Assembly: GCA_012523595.1 (NCBI GenBank)
Contig: JAAYIG010000076.1
Span: forward strand, 1-64,000
DNA from: Fibrobacter sp.
Lineage (GTDB): Bacteria > Fibrobacterota > Chitinivibrionia > Chitinivibrionales > Chitinispirillaceae
Length of the DNA: 64,000 nt
Direction: 5' to 3'
The notes under the pieces are model-generated. The model did not search any database, was not told where the DNA came from, and worked only from the letters and a program-made list of their open reading frames with translations. The position numbers and the translations under genes are program-made. Below are positions 56,488-64,000 of the stretch, piece after piece; position 1 is the first letter of the stretch; each line of letters starts with the position of its first letter.

Positions 56488-57372
56488 TCAATCGGGAGAA
56501 CTGGTACGAAAAAGATCCTGCGGTGATTTCGGTGATACCCGGATTGTCTTGTAACGGTCGAGAATTACCTGACCTGCCGGTGCGCCTCTGCGTTTATGCA
56601 CATATCTGGCCTCAGTGTAATGAACCTCTGCAAAGGTACAGTGTTTTGCTTTAGAAAACCAGACTGCCATCGATGCCGCCTCTCTGATAATTTCCGGAGG
56701 GGGATACGGTGCGTTTGCAGAATGGCGGATTACAACATGAGAACCGGAATGTCCTGCCACATGAAGCCATATATCCGAGGGGGATGCGAAACGGGTAGAC
56801 AGTTCATCATTCTGAGTATCTGACTTCCCTATGTAAATGTCCCAGCCCTCCAGAGTATAATGTCTGTAAGGTGTTTTCTCTTTCTTCAGATTTTCTCCGG
56901 GAAGATAGCCGGAAAGGAATTCAGTGAGTCTCTTTTCCAGAGCAGCCCGTCTGTTCTCATCCGGCTGCTTGTTGTATTGCTCTATTTCCGTTTCGATTTC
57001 CCTGAGTATCCGCATCTCCTCCAGGGTCATTTCCACTTTTTTCGAGTTTGCCGATTCGCCTCTTTTTGAACGTTTTGCCTTCTTGAAATACAGTTGAGCG
57101 TTCTCCCTGGAATCAAGCTTTGGATTCAGGGAAACACTTTCTACCGTTTTGCTGTGAATATTTGTGATTTTTGCCTCTGAGAGGCCCCGGCTCAAAGGCG
57201 GTGAGATTGCCAGAAGAGAATCTCCGATCTGCTTATACCACAATTGCATTCTGCTTTCTTTGAGCTCTTCCTCCTGTTTTTCCAGCTTTCTGGAGAGTTT
57301 TTGTGATACAGACCTGAATTTCCTGAGCAGAGTATCAAAGTGCTCTGTGTCTGACCGTTCTGTACCGTTCAT
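56488..57372 (-). CDS. NFACT-R domain protein with coiled coil, lacking NFACT-N
   Basis: The 294-residue protein has an N-terminal coiled coil (SQKLSRKLEKQEEELKES), a charged middle, and from about 170 a full NFACT-R (DUF814) domain: DIWLHVAGHSGSHVVIRH, EIIREAASMAVWFSKA, VHYTEARYV. RqcH/Rqc2/FbpA proteins have an NFACT-N domain first, which is missing here. RqcH adds Ala tails on stalled ribosomes; this shorter form may bind ribosome, tRNA or RNA in a different role. Confidence 0.85.
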   Translation of the reverse strand: MNGTERSDTEHFDTLLRKFRSVSQKLSRKLEKQEEELKESRMQLWYKQIGDSLLAISPPLSRGLSEAKITNIHSKTVESVSLNPKLDSRENAQLYFKKAKRSKRGESANSKKVEMTLEEMRILREIETEIEQYNKQPDENRRAALEKRLTEFLSGYLPGENLKKEKTPYRHYTLEGWDIYIGKSDTQNDELSTRFASPSDIWLHVAGHSGSHVVIRHSANAPYPPPEIIREAASMAVWFSKAKHCTFAEVHYTEARYVHKRRGAPAGQVILDRYKTIRVSPKSPQDLFRTSSPD

Positions 57373-57513
57373 CCTGCAATATCCTCCTTGACAGTACTAC
57401 TATTCAGTGATACAATTAAAATAGAATTAATGCAGGAAACTGACGAATCAGAAAATCCCGCCGTCAGCGTACCGGAGAAGAGGGGGCGCTTTCGGAAAGC
57501 GGGAGGAGAAAAA

Positions 57514-57930
57514 ATGGTTAAAACGTTAACTGTCAGATGCCCACACTGTAACCAGGTAGCAGACATTTTTCTCAGCACGAATGCTTCTGTTATCATTCTG
57601 AATTGCCCAACCTGCTTTTCACCGATCATGTATTTTGAAGACAGGATTTTCCTGCTCTCCAAAAACCAGGTGGATGCCATAAAGGACAACACTACAAACG
57701 CCTCTATTCTCAAAATGCTCGACAGAATCGCTCATTCCGAGCGTAAAGTTAACAGAACAGCAGGCAAGATGACGGAGGTGCGGACTGCGAAAGCCTGTCG
57801 GACACCTCATTTATCAGTCGTTCCTTCGAAAGACAAGCGTGAAAAATATATCTGTGATGACGATATAACCAATCTGAAGATAGAACTGGCACTCTGCACA
57901 GATTCAAAGGATTTCATCGATTCTCTTTGA
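57514..57930 (+). CDS. Zinc-ribbon protein of unknown function
   Basis: The 138-residue product opens with VRCPHCNQVADI and later LNCPTCFSPI, two C-x2-C pairs that form a zinc ribbon. The remainder is charged and helical with no known domain. The start is set by GGGAGGAG at 57501-57508; in-frame upstream starts lack a ribosome site. A terminator follows. Confidence 0.7.
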   Translation: MVKTLTVRCPHCNQVADIFLSTNASVIILNCPTCFSPIMYFEDRIFLLSKNQVDAIKDNTTNASILKMLDRIAHSERKVNRTAGKMTEVRTAKACRTPHLSVVPSKDKREKYICDDDITNLKIELALCTDSKDFIDSL

Positions 57931-57957
57931 GATATTTCAGATCAGGTAAAAAAACAC

Positions 57958-57990
57958 AGGGCCAGAGTGAATCCGGCCCTTTTTTATTTT
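57958..57990 (+). terminator. Rho-independent terminator
   Basis: AGGGCC (57958-57963) pairs with GGCCCT (57975-57980), followed by TTTTTTATTTTT. It ends the zinc-ribbon transcript. Confidence 0.85.
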
Positions 57991-58087
57991 TCGCCATTTA
58001 AATCAAGCCAATCCTGATTATAATAACCAAGCTCTCATCTCTGGCCACACATTATATTTCAGATATCTCCTGCATAAGAGGACACCA

Positions 58088-59029
58088 TTGGATCTTAAAT
58101 ACCAGAAATATGATTTTACCCCGGTTTTAGGCTGGTCCATAAGCCGCTTCGAGATGTTTGATAAATGTAAGCGGCAGTATTTCTATAACTATTATTCCAG
58201 GTTTGTCCCTGATGTCCCCCAGTATAAAATGACCTGGTATAAGGAGCTTACAAGTGTTGCGCTTGAAATCGGGAATGTGGTTCATGATGTACTCGAAAAA
58301 TTCCTGAAAAGGCTTCAGGTAAGTATTACAGATATCGATGAGGAAAGGTTTTTTCAATACGCCAGGTCTTTAACTGAACAGTATTTTTCCGGGAAAACAT
58401 TTATCGAGAAGTACTATGGCTATTGTGAAACAATTGACATGGCCAGAGTTCATGAAAAAATCGCAACCTGTCTTAATAACTTCATAAAAAGCCCCTCCTA
58501 CAGTTGGATCTATATGATCGCAGTGAGGAGTGTAAAAAACTGGATGATAGAACCGGAGGGTTATGGCGAGACACGTCTTCAGGGGCTTAAGGCCTACTGC
58601 AAGATGGATTTCCTGCTGCCGGTTGATAATGACATCTATATTCTCGACTGGAAAACAGGAGCAAGGGATGAGTCAAAGCATGGCCGCCAGTTGATAGGGT
58701 ATGCTGCTGCGGCCAACAGCAATTTCGGTATCCCCTGGGATCATATTTTCCCCAGAATCATCTATTTATATCCGGAATACAGTGAACTTGAGATCAAATA
58801 CGATCAGAATTCCTTCGATGAATTTTTCAGCGTGATTAAAAGCCAGACAGAGCAGATGTATGCTTTTTGCAAAGACGTTGAAAAGAATATTCCTCTGCCT
58901 TTGGAGAATTTTGAAATGACGGTTTCGCCGACAACCTGCAGGAACTGCAATTTCCAGGGGCTTTGTTTTCCGGAGAGAGCAGGGACGAGGAAAAAGGAGG
59001 AAATCGCTTTTCCCTGTCCCGGTCAATAA
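58088..59029 (+). CDS. PD-(D/E)XK nuclease of RecB/Cas4 type with Fe-S Cys motif
   Basis: The 313-residue protein begins SISRFEMFDKCKRQYFYNYY, as in RecB/AddB-like nucleases whose first Cys is an Fe-S ligand. The nuclease core has CKMDFLL and YILDWKTGAR (Asp then Asp-x-Lys), and the C-terminus carries C-x2-C-x5-C (CRNCNFQGLC). It probably cuts or processes DNA ends. It starts with TTG. No cas genes or CRISPR array lie near. Confidence 0.85.
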   Translation: MDLKYQKYDFTPVLGWSISRFEMFDKCKRQYFYNYYSRFVPDVPQYKMTWYKELTSVALEIGNVVHDVLEKFLKRLQVSITDIDEERFFQYARSLTEQYFSGKTFIEKYYGYCETIDMARVHEKIATCLNNFIKSPSYSWIYMIAVRSVKNWMIEPEGYGETRLQGLKAYCKMDFLLPVDNDIYILDWKTGARDESKHGRQLIGYAAAANSNFGIPWDHIFPRIIYLYPEYSELEIKYDQNSFDEFFSVIKSQTEQMYAFCKDVEKNIPLPLENFEMTVSPTTCRNCNFQGLCFPERAGTRKKEEIAFPCPGQ

Positions 59030-59032
59030 TCC

Positions 59033-60655
59033 TTAAATCTTTTCAGACAATTCCGTTGTCGCTTCAGGAGAGTCTTCCTCGAAAGGTTCCACCTTTCTTC
59101 CTTGCCTTAAAGCTTCGGCCTGAAGTTCTTCAACACTCGACATAGGCTCGTCCAGGTGAAGCATCATGAACTCAGCATCATCGGCAAGTTCACAATCAGG
59201 AGCGTTCTTTAGAACCCATTTGTAGTTAGCTTCTGCCAGATCCGGTTTATCGAGGTACTCATCGTAAATAAAACCGATCATGAAGAATGTGTTGCATTTC
59301 TTGCTTTCATCGGCACCCATCAGAAGGTATTTACGATAATTGGATATAGCCAGAGAATAAAGCTGTTTTTCCATCTGAAGTTTTGCCAGCTCTCCGAAAG
59401 CTCTCCTGCCTTCCATAACAAAAGAAAATTCGTTGCTCAGTGTGTTGTAAATCCGCTCCGCTTCATCAACACTCCCTGTATCCCTGAGAGAATCAGCTTT
59501 TCTCAGGAGTGCAGCAGGATCCTTGTCCTTTTCATCACGGAGGTCGTTCTGGGTGAATTGTATCGATGCTTTGCTTCTGATCTGGAAGATCATGCTATCA
59601 AGGAGGTTCCCTACCTGTGTTTCAAGAAGCTTTGTCATTTTTCTGCTGAATGCCTGAGTATCGGGTTCAGTTGTACTGTAATCATCGTATAAAGCATAGA
59701 TCACCATTGAAGAGTCAATTTTCGCCATAGATTTTGCAACAGGAACGAGCTTTTCCTCTACATACCGGTTAACCACTTCCAGCTTCCATGCCCATTTCAT
59801 CATGGATTTCATCTCAGGTGTGGATACAAGACCGGTTTTTTCTGCCTGCTGAGAAAAAAGCTTCCACTTCAGGAGCCATTCCACAAGTTCCTTTTTACCG
59901 TGGGGATTATCATAATAGGAAACACGTTCCTCTGGCAGCCAGCTTGTTATCACATCCAGGTCTTCAGGAGTGATCTCTTTGCCTTCCCCGAAGAAATCAT
60001 CCAAAGAATCAGGATAATTGCTTCCGTATGATTCCTCGTAGAGTTTTTTCATGAAAAAAGCAGAGACATTGCTTCTTACTGTATAGAGCCATTCTCTGTC
60101 GATTTCACTCTGGTCAGGAAGTGAATCGCCGAATCTGGAAAGGAAAAGAGAATCCGGTTTGTATTTCTGAAGGAAGATTTTCTCGATTATGTTACCTTTT
60201 ACAAACGAGAGATCCTCGTAATAGGTAGAGTCTTTACCGGTGGAATCCGTAACTGTTTTCTTGAAAGATTCCTTATTGGTCTGATAGTAATTTTCGATCT
60301 CTTTCTCTGTAGCACCCAGGTTCTGTACCAGTATCTCGGTAACATAGACCTGAGCAGGATAGTATCTCTTTTTCCATTTCCAGTCATTGCTTGAAAGAAT
60401 GCTTTTCTTCGGGAAGCTCCATTTAATTTTGGAGAAAATTGCCTTGGCTTCGAGCATGAATGTGATCTGGGAGCGTTGTCCGGGGAAATACTGGTTCATG
60501 CTTGCCGGATACATCCGCAATACTTTCCTGAAGCTCTCGAACTGTTCACGGTCGACACTTTTTCCACCGATTGTGGCAAGAGTGTCATTGTCTGTCTTTT
60601 TACTGCAGAAGAAAAGGACAGAAACGGCAAGAAGAATACTCAACAGAAATCTCAT
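59033..60655 (-). CDS. SurA/PpiC-like lipoprotein with TPR-like C-terminus
   Basis: The 540-residue product has a lipoprotein signal (lipobox LFFCSKK), a SurA-N-like start (LATIGGKSVDREQFESFRK), a long helical middle with no complete peptidyl-prolyl isomerase domain visible, and TPR-like repeats near the end (AERIYNTLSNEF, LAISNYRKYLLMG, AEANYKWVLKNAP). It may chaperone outer membrane proteins. It is first to be read after the STAS gene on the same strand. Confidence 0.75.
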   Translation of the reverse strand: MRFLLSILLAVSVLFFCSKKTDNDTLATIGGKSVDREQFESFRKVLRMYPASMNQYFPGQRSQITFMLEAKAIFSKIKWSFPKKSILSSNDWKWKKRYYPAQVYVTEILVQNLGATEKEIENYYQTNKESFKKTVTDSTGKDSTYYEDLSFVKGNIIEKIFLQKYKPDSLFLSRFGDSLPDQSEIDREWLYTVRSNVSAFFMKKLYEESYGSNYPDSLDDFFGEGKEITPEDLDVITSWLPEERVSYYDNPHGKKELVEWLLKWKLFSQQAEKTGLVSTPEMKSMMKWAWKLEVVNRYVEEKLVPVAKSMAKIDSSMVIYALYDDYSTTEPDTQAFSRKMTKLLETQVGNLLDSMIFQIRSKASIQFTQNDLRDEKDKDPAALLRKADSLRDTGSVDEAERIYNTLSNEFSFVMEGRRAFGELAKLQMEKQLYSLAISNYRKYLLMGADESKKCNTFFMIGFIYDEYLDKPDLAEANYKWVLKNAPDCELADDAEFMMLHLDEPMSSVEELQAEALRQGRKVEPFEEDSPEATTELSEKI

Positions 60656-60691
60656 AGTTAACCTCTACGGATAATGATGGTTAAAATGGAG

Positions 60692-61048
60692 TTAATCCAG
60701 AGCTGCGATTGCCTCATCGAGCTCATCATATATCTCAAGCAGCGATGTTGCGCCGATAATTTCAATAATCTCATAAACGTTTTCATTGATATTTGCTATT
60801 TTGAAACTGCCGCCCTTTTCTTTGGCGGACTTGCTGAAATGGAGAAGAATTCCAAGTCCGGTACTGTTGACATAACGGAGCTTTTGGAAATCCGCTACCA
60901 GGTTATTTATGCCCTCATTTAACAGACTGCAGACTTTCTCCAGCACTGTTTCCACATTGGTTGCATCAAGGTCACCGATAAAGCGGATGAGTTTGGCATT
61001 AGCCTTGCCCCGGATATCCTCGTAAACCAGATCGATTTGAGACTCCAT
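60692..61048 (-). CDS. STAS anti-anti-sigma factor
   Basis: The 118-residue protein has the classic pattern of SpoIIAA/RsbV: IRFIGDLDATNVE, then LRYVNSTGLGILL with the phospho-acceptor Ser/Thr, and the C-terminal VYEIIEIIGATSLLEIYD. When unphosphorylated it would bind an anti-sigma kinase. Last gene of the switching cluster, four bases after the fusion gene. Confidence 0.9.
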   Translation of the reverse strand: MESQIDLVYEDIRGKANAKLIRFIGDLDATNVETVLEKVCSLLNEGINNLVADFQKLRYVNSTGLGILLHFSKSAKEKGGSFKIANINENVYEIIEIIGATSLLEIYDELDEAIAALD

Positions 61049-61052
61049 AACA

Positions 61053-61841
61053 CTATTCCTCTCTTACTTTTTTAATATGAACGCTGGTACCCTTCTCAGA
61101 GCAATCCACCGTCAATTCATCTGTGAGCATCTTAATAAGCGCTAACCCTCTCCCTCGCTTATTATCAGATTGTACCTCCTGGCCACCTTCTCTGGGTTTC
61201 AGGAGTGCTTTCAGAGAATCCATCTTATCGGGGTCACTCATATTGATAACATCGAGTTCAATCTTCTTTGGGTCGATATTCATCTTCAGATCAACTTTCT
61301 GATCATTACCCTGCTTGCCGTGCTCCACCGCGTTATTGCATACCTCATCAACGATGGTTTCGATTCGGAATGAATCCTTATTGCTGTATCCCTTAAACTT
61401 TGCTATGCGGCTTATTAGCTGGCGAAGGGGAGGGACTATCTCCAGATATGGCGGAAATGTTACATGAACCATTTCCGGATTCCTCTCAACCTGCCATTTA
61501 TAGGCATTAAGAGCTGAGCGGTTATCACTGAAAATCCGGAAAATCTTTGTGGCACCCATCAGATTCAGTTTTGTTCTGATCTCAATCTTCAAACCTGCCA
61601 AAACCAGGTCTCCACCCCTCTCCACAAGCCGCTTTCTTGCACCCATCAACTCTCCAAGAGCAGCGGAAGAGATCAAAGAGGCCTCAGTCATATCAGCAAT
61701 AGCGAAATTCCTGTTATATGATTCCAGCTTGTTAAAAGAATCGCTGATCTCACTGATACTGTCGGAATTTAACTCACCTGAGAAATGCAGAATAACTGCA
61801 TTCTGGGTAGCATTCACTTCCTTTATGTTAATTCGCATCAT
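61053..61841 (-). CDS. STAS-HATPase fusion (antagonist plus RsbW-like kinase)
   Basis: Residues 1-105 form a STAS domain (VILHFSGELNSDSISEI, ASLISSAALGELMGARKRL) with a kept Ser. Residues about 125-262 form a HATPase_c domain: N-box ETIVDEVCNNAVEHG, G2 box RGRGLALIKML. The G1 box, normally D-x-G-x-G, reads NMSDPDKMDS and lacks the glycines, so ATP binding is uncertain. Antagonist and kinase are normally separate chains, so this fusion could be self-regulated or act as a scaffold. Confidence 0.88.
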   Translation of the reverse strand: MMRINIKEVNATQNAVILHFSGELNSDSISEISDSFNKLESYNRNFAIADMTEASLISSAALGELMGARKRLVERGGDLVLAGLKIEIRTKLNLMGATKIFRIFSDNRSALNAYKWQVERNPEMVHVTFPPYLEIVPPLRQLISRIAKFKGYSNKDSFRIETIVDEVCNNAVEHGKQGNDQKVDLKMNIDPKKIELDVINMSDPDKMDSLKALLKPREGGQEVQSDNKRGRGLALIKMLTDELTVDCSEKGTSVHIKKVREE

Positions 61842-61871
61842 TTTCTCTCTTTATATATAAAGCTAATCCTG

Positions 61872-62381
61872 TCAGATATCTTCCCGTTTTCGGACAACAT
61901 GTACAGATGTCAGATTGTTTTTATCGATCAAAACATCCAGACTCTCCGAGAGCATCCGAACTATCTCCAGACCCAGACCTCGCTTCAGTTCTTCTGCGTT
62001 CGTTACATCAGCAGTCTTCAATGCTGCCTGAAGCTTCTCCACATGGATTTTTTCTCCTCCCTGATCTTTTATGGTAAACTCTATACGGTCCTGGAGAAGT
62101 GAGCAGATAAGTTCGACTTCAGAATCCTCTCTGTCACAACCGTATGTAACAGCATTATTGCAGATCTCATCAACAATGATCTCTGACCTGTACGCAAACT
62201 TCTGGGAAAAACCAGAAACCTGCAACAGTTCCGAAACGAATTTTCTGACAGCCGGGATGTACTCCAGGTCTCCTGGAAAACGGAGCACTACATTGAATGG
62301 AAATTTGAGGTTCATAGAAACTGATACTTTCTGAAAAAATGGAATCTCATTCGTCTCCATGTAGAATGAAAGCTTCTTCAC
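61872..62381 (-). CDS. RsbW-like anti-sigma kinase (HATPase)
   Basis: The 169-residue protein has the N-box EIIVDEICNNAVTYG, a G1-like IKDQGGEKI and G2 KRGLGLEIVRM, as in SpoIIAB/RsbW kinases that phosphorylate STAS antagonists. GTG at 62381 or ATG at 62360 could be the start; both overlap the preceding 110-aa gene. There is no sigma factor in the window. Confidence 0.85.
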   Translation of the reverse strand: MKKLSFYMETNEIPFFQKVSVSMNLKFPFNVVLRFPGDLEYIPAVRKFVSELLQVSGFSQKFAYRSEIIVDEICNNAVTYGCDREDSEVELICSLLQDRIEFTIKDQGGEKIHVEKLQAALKTADVTNAEELKRGLGLEIVRMLSESLDVLIDKNNLTSVHVVRKREDI

Positions 62382-62679
62382 CCGATGAGATCATACCCTT
62401 TTTCAGCATCGTTTCTACCAGTCTGGAAGTGATCGAAAGGAGAGTAGTGAAAGTCGGTGCTTCATTCAAGCCTTTTATTCTGGCAGATTGAGCGTCTTTT
62501 TCCGAACTGCCGCGCATGTTATCCAGAATACACTCCATAACAAACATTATCTCCCCATAGGTCAGGTTCCCTTTGCGATAATCAGAGAACTCCTGTATGG
62601 CACTCAGGATAAAATCATGCAGCTTGTTGAATTCGGCTGGATCATCAAATACGTTCTTATATGATCCAATCTCTGCCAT
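62347..62679 (-). CDS. 110-residue protein of unknown function, first in the switching cluster
   Basis: The small, mostly helical acidic protein (NKLHDFILSAIQEFSDY, GEIMFVMECILDNMRG, LLSITSRLVETMLKKG) is not recognised. It has no membrane segment. Translation is likely coupled to the kinase that overlaps its end. AGGAGGGACAAC stands before the ATG. It could be a sensor or an adaptor for the switch. Confidence 0.6.
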   Translation of the reverse strand: MAEIGSYKNVFDDPAEFNKLHDFILSAIQEFSDYRKGNLTYGEIMFVMECILDNMRGSSEKDAQSARIKGLNEAPTFTTLLSITSRLVETMLKKGMISSGEEAFILHGDE

Positions 62680-62859
62680 CGTTGTCCCTCCTGTTTAAGT
62701 TCTGTATCCGAGATTTCAGTGTAAATAATCCGGGTACAAATAAAAACAATAAATCTTTTTCCCAGTATAAAATCAATTTAATCCATCAAATCATAAGAAT
62801 CAATGTCAATAAACGAATATACATAAAGATCAATATAATGATAAAGTTCCGGAAACAAT

Positions 62860-63708
62860 TTATCTCTGAACTCCATCTGTATCTGCCGGAGAACCTGTAC
62901 TGTCCGGCTGTGAAATCTCAGAGCTCAACAGACTGTCGGGCTTCGACTGCTCTGTAACCGCACTGTCAGACTCTGTCTTTGTCCCCGAACTGTCGATATC
63001 TATCTTCTTTACCTCAACATCGGAAACATCAAAAAGGTCAGAAATCAATGAGGTATTTGCGCTGCCACTGCTTGTATCTGCTTTGGCGGTGACCTCATCT
63101 TTTACCCCTTTTTTCCCGGGAAGTGCTTTCCGGCAAAGTTCGGAAATCATCTGGCCTGAAATCCTGACAGCCTCAAATTCCAGCTTTTCCAGTAATTCAG
63201 CCCGATCAAGCGCTGAAATGTGCACCAGCTTTTCCAGTGAACCAATCCCTGCCATTCCTCTGGATTTGTACGCCACTGCTTTCACGTCTCCTGAATACGC
63301 ATAATCGCGATTTGACAGGGTGTACATATTCAAAACAATTGTGAGTTCCCCCTTCAGTTTTACCCAGAAAAGCATCTTGCGCTGAGGGGTTATTTTAAAC
63401 TCTTTTACCGTTCCCCATACAAAAAGTGTGGTATCATTCGCTATCGGCTCCAGTGCTTCAACCAGAGACTTTGAGACAACAGGATAATCCTGAAAACTAA
63501 TCATTTTTGCGTATTTCTGAGACTGGAGATAATCCGCCGCATTAACTTCGGGCATAACAGACAGATGCTCTCTGAGCAGACGATCATAGGTCTTTTCCAC
63601 TGCAGGTGCACCTTCTCCCTGCAAACCTATAAAAACCACTTCATGTCCGGCTGAGCACATCCATACAAGAACAGAAAGAAAACATGCTGCCTTTTCCGCT
63701 ATTTTCAT
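62860..63708 (-). CDS. Secreted protein of unknown function
   Basis: With the start at 63708 (AAAAAGGAGAATTG before ATG) the 282-residue protein has a signal peptide (FLSVLVWMCSAGHE), followed by an alpha/beta region (VVFIGLQGEGAPAVEKTYD, FVWGTVKEFKI) that recalls periplasmic proteins with a GNA1162 or TolB-N-like fold. The tail is Ser/Asp/Thr-rich and likely disordered. The gap 62680-62859 holds no gene. Confidence 0.55.
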   Translation of the reverse strand: MKIAEKAACFLSVLVWMCSAGHEVVFIGLQGEGAPAVEKTYDRLLREHLSVMPEVNAADYLQSQKYAKMISFQDYPVVSKSLVEALEPIANDTTLFVWGTVKEFKITPQRKMLFWVKLKGELTIVLNMYTLSNRDYAYSGDVKAVAYKSRGMAGIGSLEKLVHISALDRAELLEKLEFEAVRISGQMISELCRKALPGKKGVKDEVTAKADTSSGSANTSLISDLFDVSDVEVKKIDIDSSGTKTESDSAVTEQSKPDSLLSSEISQPDSTGSPADTDGVQR

Positions 63709-63782
63709 CAATTCTCCTTTTTCTGTCCACTCCTGAAAAACATATTGCTGCTTTTTAGCTAACAATAAGGCTTAATAGTTTG

Positions 63783-64000
63783 CTACATCCCCGGTATAGT
63801 TTCTTTTCTCATCTCTTTATTTGCCTTATAGATCCAGCTTAGTATTTCAGCTACAGCCGCATACAGCTCAGGTGGAATCTCCCTGTCTATATCGATCTGA
63901 GCCAGAAGCTCTACAAGATCATTATCTTGATATATCGGGACACCATTTGCAAGAGCAATCTCTTTGATTTTCCGGGCAATCAAACCCTTTCCCGTTGCTA
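63783..64000 (-). CDS. FlhB-like C-terminal domain (gene continues past the edge)
   Basis: The open frame enters at the edge as ATGKGLIARKIKEIALANG and continues VPIYQDNDLVELLAQIDIDREIPPELY (in parts), AVAEILSWIY, ending near 63783. It matches the cytoplasmic domain of FlhB or a stand-alone FlhX/YlqH protein; the wording VELLAQID favours the latter. The N-terminal part lies beyond the window. Confidence 0.75.
   Translation of the reverse strand, partial: ATGKGLIARKIKEIALANGVPIYQDNDLVELLAQIDIDREIPPELYAAVAEILSWIYKANKEMRKETIPGM

Noticed and set aside
58088-59029. Cas4 nuclease as part of a CRISPR system
   Set aside because: No CRISPR array or other cas gene is present; the family also includes general repair nucleases.

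Overview
The window looks like chromosomal DNA of a diderm (Gram-negative-type) bacterium. It encodes lipopolysaccharide export permeases (LptF/LptG), Mla-type lipid transport (MlaE/MlaF), lipoproteins with clear lipoboxes and a beta-barrel-like protein. Two features point to the FCB group: a gingipain-like C25 peptidase resembling the type IX secretion sortase PorU, and secreted proteins ending in 'YPNP' FlgD/type-IX-like C-terminal domains. Together with a GH5 glycoside hydrolase these suggest Fibrobacterota or relatives; this placement is inference. Most of the window is housekeeping sequence with tight, often overlapping gene pairs.

Layout: (1) 1-3.5 kb: the 3' end of an IS5-type transposase, then pyrR-pyrB-pyrC. 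(2) 3.5-9 kb: a large secreted protein, a divergent Ser/Thr kinase with ankyrin repeats, tRNA-Pro and tRNA-Arg, a HAD phosphatase with an altered active site and a small zinc-finger membrane protein. (3) 9-16 kb: glmS, ridA, scpA, scpB (with a long acidic tail) and mutS. (4) 16-19 kb: a four-domain CoA-disulfide-reductase-like protein flanked by copies of a repeat built from two hairpins. (5) 19-27 kb: yicC, rpoZ, coaBC, family-4 uracil-DNA glycosylase, dnaB, mlaE, mlaF, radA. (6) 27-32 kb, minus strand: an LptF-LptG fusion, a lone receiver domain and a GAF-GGDEF protein with overlapping ends. (7) 32-39 kb: GH5 hydrolase, a frameshifted secreted-protein pseudogene, the PorU-like peptidase and a barrel-like protein. 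(8) 39-46 kb, minus strand: hisC, hisB, a secreted protein, a SPOR lipoprotein, rimO, a FmdB zinc ribbon and obg. (9) 46-47.4 kb: a decayed patch with a frameshifted gene and a GNAT acetyltransferase gene interrupted by an in-frame TAA. (10) 47-56 kb: tatD, rodZ-like, maf, then inositol monophosphatase, methionine aminopeptidase with a SEC-C motif, hflX, and a DUF58/BatA pair. (11) 56-64 kb: STAS, an NFACT-R-only protein, zinc ribbon, PD-(D/E)XK nuclease, SurA-like lipoprotein, a compact partner-switching cluster (STAS, STAS-HATPase fusion, HATPase, 110-aa protein), a secreted protein and a FlhB-like C-terminus at the edge.

The strongest candidates for something new are the partner-switching cluster with its STAS-ATPase fusion, the single-chain LptF-LptG permease co-encoded with signalling proteins, and the NFACT-R-only protein. 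No CRISPR array, prophage or rRNA operon is visible.
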